A DNA stretch of 51,462 nt, from the NCBI GenBank assembly GCA_903903975.1, contig CAIVAS010000013.1:1-51462 (forward strand), read 5' to 3'. The notes beneath the pieces were generated by a model, which ran no database searches, was not told where the DNA came from, and was given only the letters and a program-made list of their open reading frames with translations. This DNA comes from an uncultured Burkholderiales bacterium. Its GTDB lineage: Bacteria; Pseudomonadota; Gammaproteobacteria; Burkholderiales; Burkholderiaceae_E. Of this stretch, positions 50,599 through 51,462 are shown piece by piece. The first letter of the stretch is position 1; the number at the start of each line of letters is the position of its first letter. A program made the position numbers and the translations under genes.

Positions 50599-51462
50599 AT
50601 GCCGCTCGTGGGTCGCGCCCCCCCCGATCTCGCACAACGACTGCATGAGGGTGCGGCGCAAGCCGGACTCGAGCTGCCGTCGTCAGTTCAGGGCAAGCTC
50701 CTGGCGTTTCTGTCGCTAATGAGCAAGTGGAACGCGGTTTACAACCTCACCGCCGTCAGAGATCCCGAGCAGATGCTGGTTCAGCACCTTCTCGATTCAC
50801 TGGCGATCATCGTTCCGCTGAGTCGGCATATTGATCTGTCGGGCGCGACGATCGCTGACATCGGTTCGGGCGCGGGCCTTCCCGGCTTGCCGCTGGCGAT
50901 CGTTTTTCCCGTCGCCAAGGTGATTTCCATTGAGCCAGTTGGAAAGAAAGTGGCCTTCCAGCGGCAGTCTTGCGCGGAGCTTGCGCTCACTAACGTCGAG
51001 GTCTATCCCGGTCGCGCCCAAGCGCTGACCACGCCGGTCGACTTGGTGATCTGCCGTGCCTTCGCCTCGATGGTCGACTTCTTCGACGCTGCCGCCGGTC
51101 TGATCGGGCCGTCAACGCTGCTGGTGGCCATGAAGGGCCAGCGTGCAGGTCTCGACTCGGAATGTGCCGAGCTGCCTGCTCATTGCGACGTCGAGATCGA
51201 AGCCCTCCAGGTGCCCTTCCTGGCGGCGCAGCGGCATCTCGTGATCATCCGGCACGCAGGCCGATCAGCCCAGCCGGCTGACGCCCGACATGCTGAAGCA
51301 TCCTCGCCGGCACCGTCATCGGCACCGTCATCGGCACCGTCATCGGCACCGTCATCGGCACCGTCATCGACACCGGCACCGGCACCGGCACCGGCACCGT
51401 CATCGACACCGTCATCGACACCGGCACCGGCATCGGCATCGGCATCGGCATCGCCACCCTCA
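50599..51462 (+). CDS. rsmG: 16S rRNA (guanine(527)-N(7))-methyltransferase RsmG, 3' end outside window
   Basis: Methylates G527 of 16S rRNA with S-adenosylmethionine. Visible motifs: KWNAVYNLTAVRDPEQMLVQHLLDSL, the SAM loop ADIGSGAGLPGLPLAI (about 86-101), and the late RHLVIIR segment near residue 220, where the normal protein ends. The frame then continues through a Ser/Ala/Pro/Thr tail encoded by tandem repeats (SSAPSSAP..., APAPAP, SASASAS) to the window edge, with no stop seen. ATG 50599 is chosen; an in-frame ATG at 50578 overlapping the mnmG end is the alternative. Neither has a clear ribosome-binding site. A parA-parB pair would be expected next. Confidence 0.93.
   Translation, partial: MPLVGRAPPDLAQRLHEGAAQAGLELPSSVQGKLLAFLSLMSKWNAVYNLTAVRDPEQMLVQHLLDSLAIIVPLSRHIDLSGATIADIGSGAGLPGLPLAIVFPVAKVISIEPVGKKVAFQRQSCAELALTNVEVYPGRAQALTTPVDLVICRAFASMVDFFDAAAGLIGPSTLLVAMKGQRAGLDSECAELPAHCDVEIEALQVPFLAAQRHLVIIRHAGRSAQPADARHAEASSPAPSSAPSSAPSSAPSSAPSSTPAPAPAPAPSSTPSSTPAPASASASASPPS
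51313..51462. repeat. In-frame tandem repeats at the 3' end of rsmG
   Basis: Four perfect copies of the 12-bp unit CCGTCATCGGCA (51313-51360), a variant ending GACA, four CCGGCA units (51373-51396), two CCGTCATCGACA units (51397-51420), then CGGCAT repeats to the edge. Units are multiples of three, so copy-number changes would keep the frame. Confidence 0.85.

Overview
The window is a high-GC segment of a proteobacterial chromosome, most likely from a betaproteobacterium of the order Burkholderiales. The grounds are the order dnaN-dnaA / rpmH-rnpA-yidD-yidC-mnmE, a DnaA beginning MNDLW, a Bug-family (TctC-like) binding protein and a CysB-like LysR regulator. I cannot assign a family or genus. 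It spans the replication-origin neighbourhood. dnaN (cut by the left edge) and dnaA read leftward. rpmH, rnpA, yidD, yidC, a LysR regulator and mnmE read rightward. Between dnaA and rpmH lie one perfect DnaA box, a dnaA promoter that overlaps it and a good rpmH promoter. At the right end, mnmG and rsmG (cut by the right edge) are preceded by a 0.68-kb non-coding stretch with three ParB-binding parS sites, so this is also the centromere-like region of the chromosome.

About 40 kb of mostly metabolic and accessory genes lie between mnmE and mnmG. 7.9-16.4 kb: a small CDGSH iron-sulfur protein, a GT4 glycosyltransferase, a secreted alpha/beta hydrolase and a complete five-gene peptide-type ABC importer. 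16.4-24.6 kb: a 1-Cys peroxiredoxin, an LD-carboxypeptidase, a VapBC-type toxin-antitoxin pair, two overlapping exported-protein genes (one a lipoprotein gene with an in-frame amber codon), a degenerate GGDEF protein, two membrane transporters, an unrecognised 394-residue protein and a tiny membrane protein. 24.9-29.0 kb: a serine/threonine dehydratase, a keto-acid hydratase-like gene, and GTP-dependent PEP carboxykinase (pckG) with a strong terminator. 29.1-34.4 kb, all leftward: lipocalin, MFS transporter, arylsulfatase and Bug-type binding protein. 34.5-37.2 kb: a second toxin-antitoxin pair with a striking 45-bp operator, an NYN-LOTUS protein, a DksA/TraR zinc-finger protein and a DUF2892 membrane protein.

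37.3-48.0 kb centres on an IclR regulator with divergent arms. Leftward run a carbamoylase-type amidase, a TauE/SafE permease, pdxA and ltaE. Rightward run mmsA, gabD and a GMC oxidoreductase. The shared upstream region carries a cluster of GTTGAAC/GTTCAAC elements. Amidase plus MmsA would fit the last steps of reductive pyrimidine (N-carbamoyl-beta-amino acid) breakdown, with the aminotransferase supplied elsewhere; this is inference.

No CRISPR array, tRNA, rRNA, transposase or prophage gene was found. No clearly new multi-gene system stands out. The best leads are the triple 15-mer toxin-antitoxin operator, the parS cluster overlapping the mnmG promoter region, the amber-interrupted lipoprotein with its Cys-rich partner, the short TTG-started rnpA and the repeat-encoded tail on RsmG.
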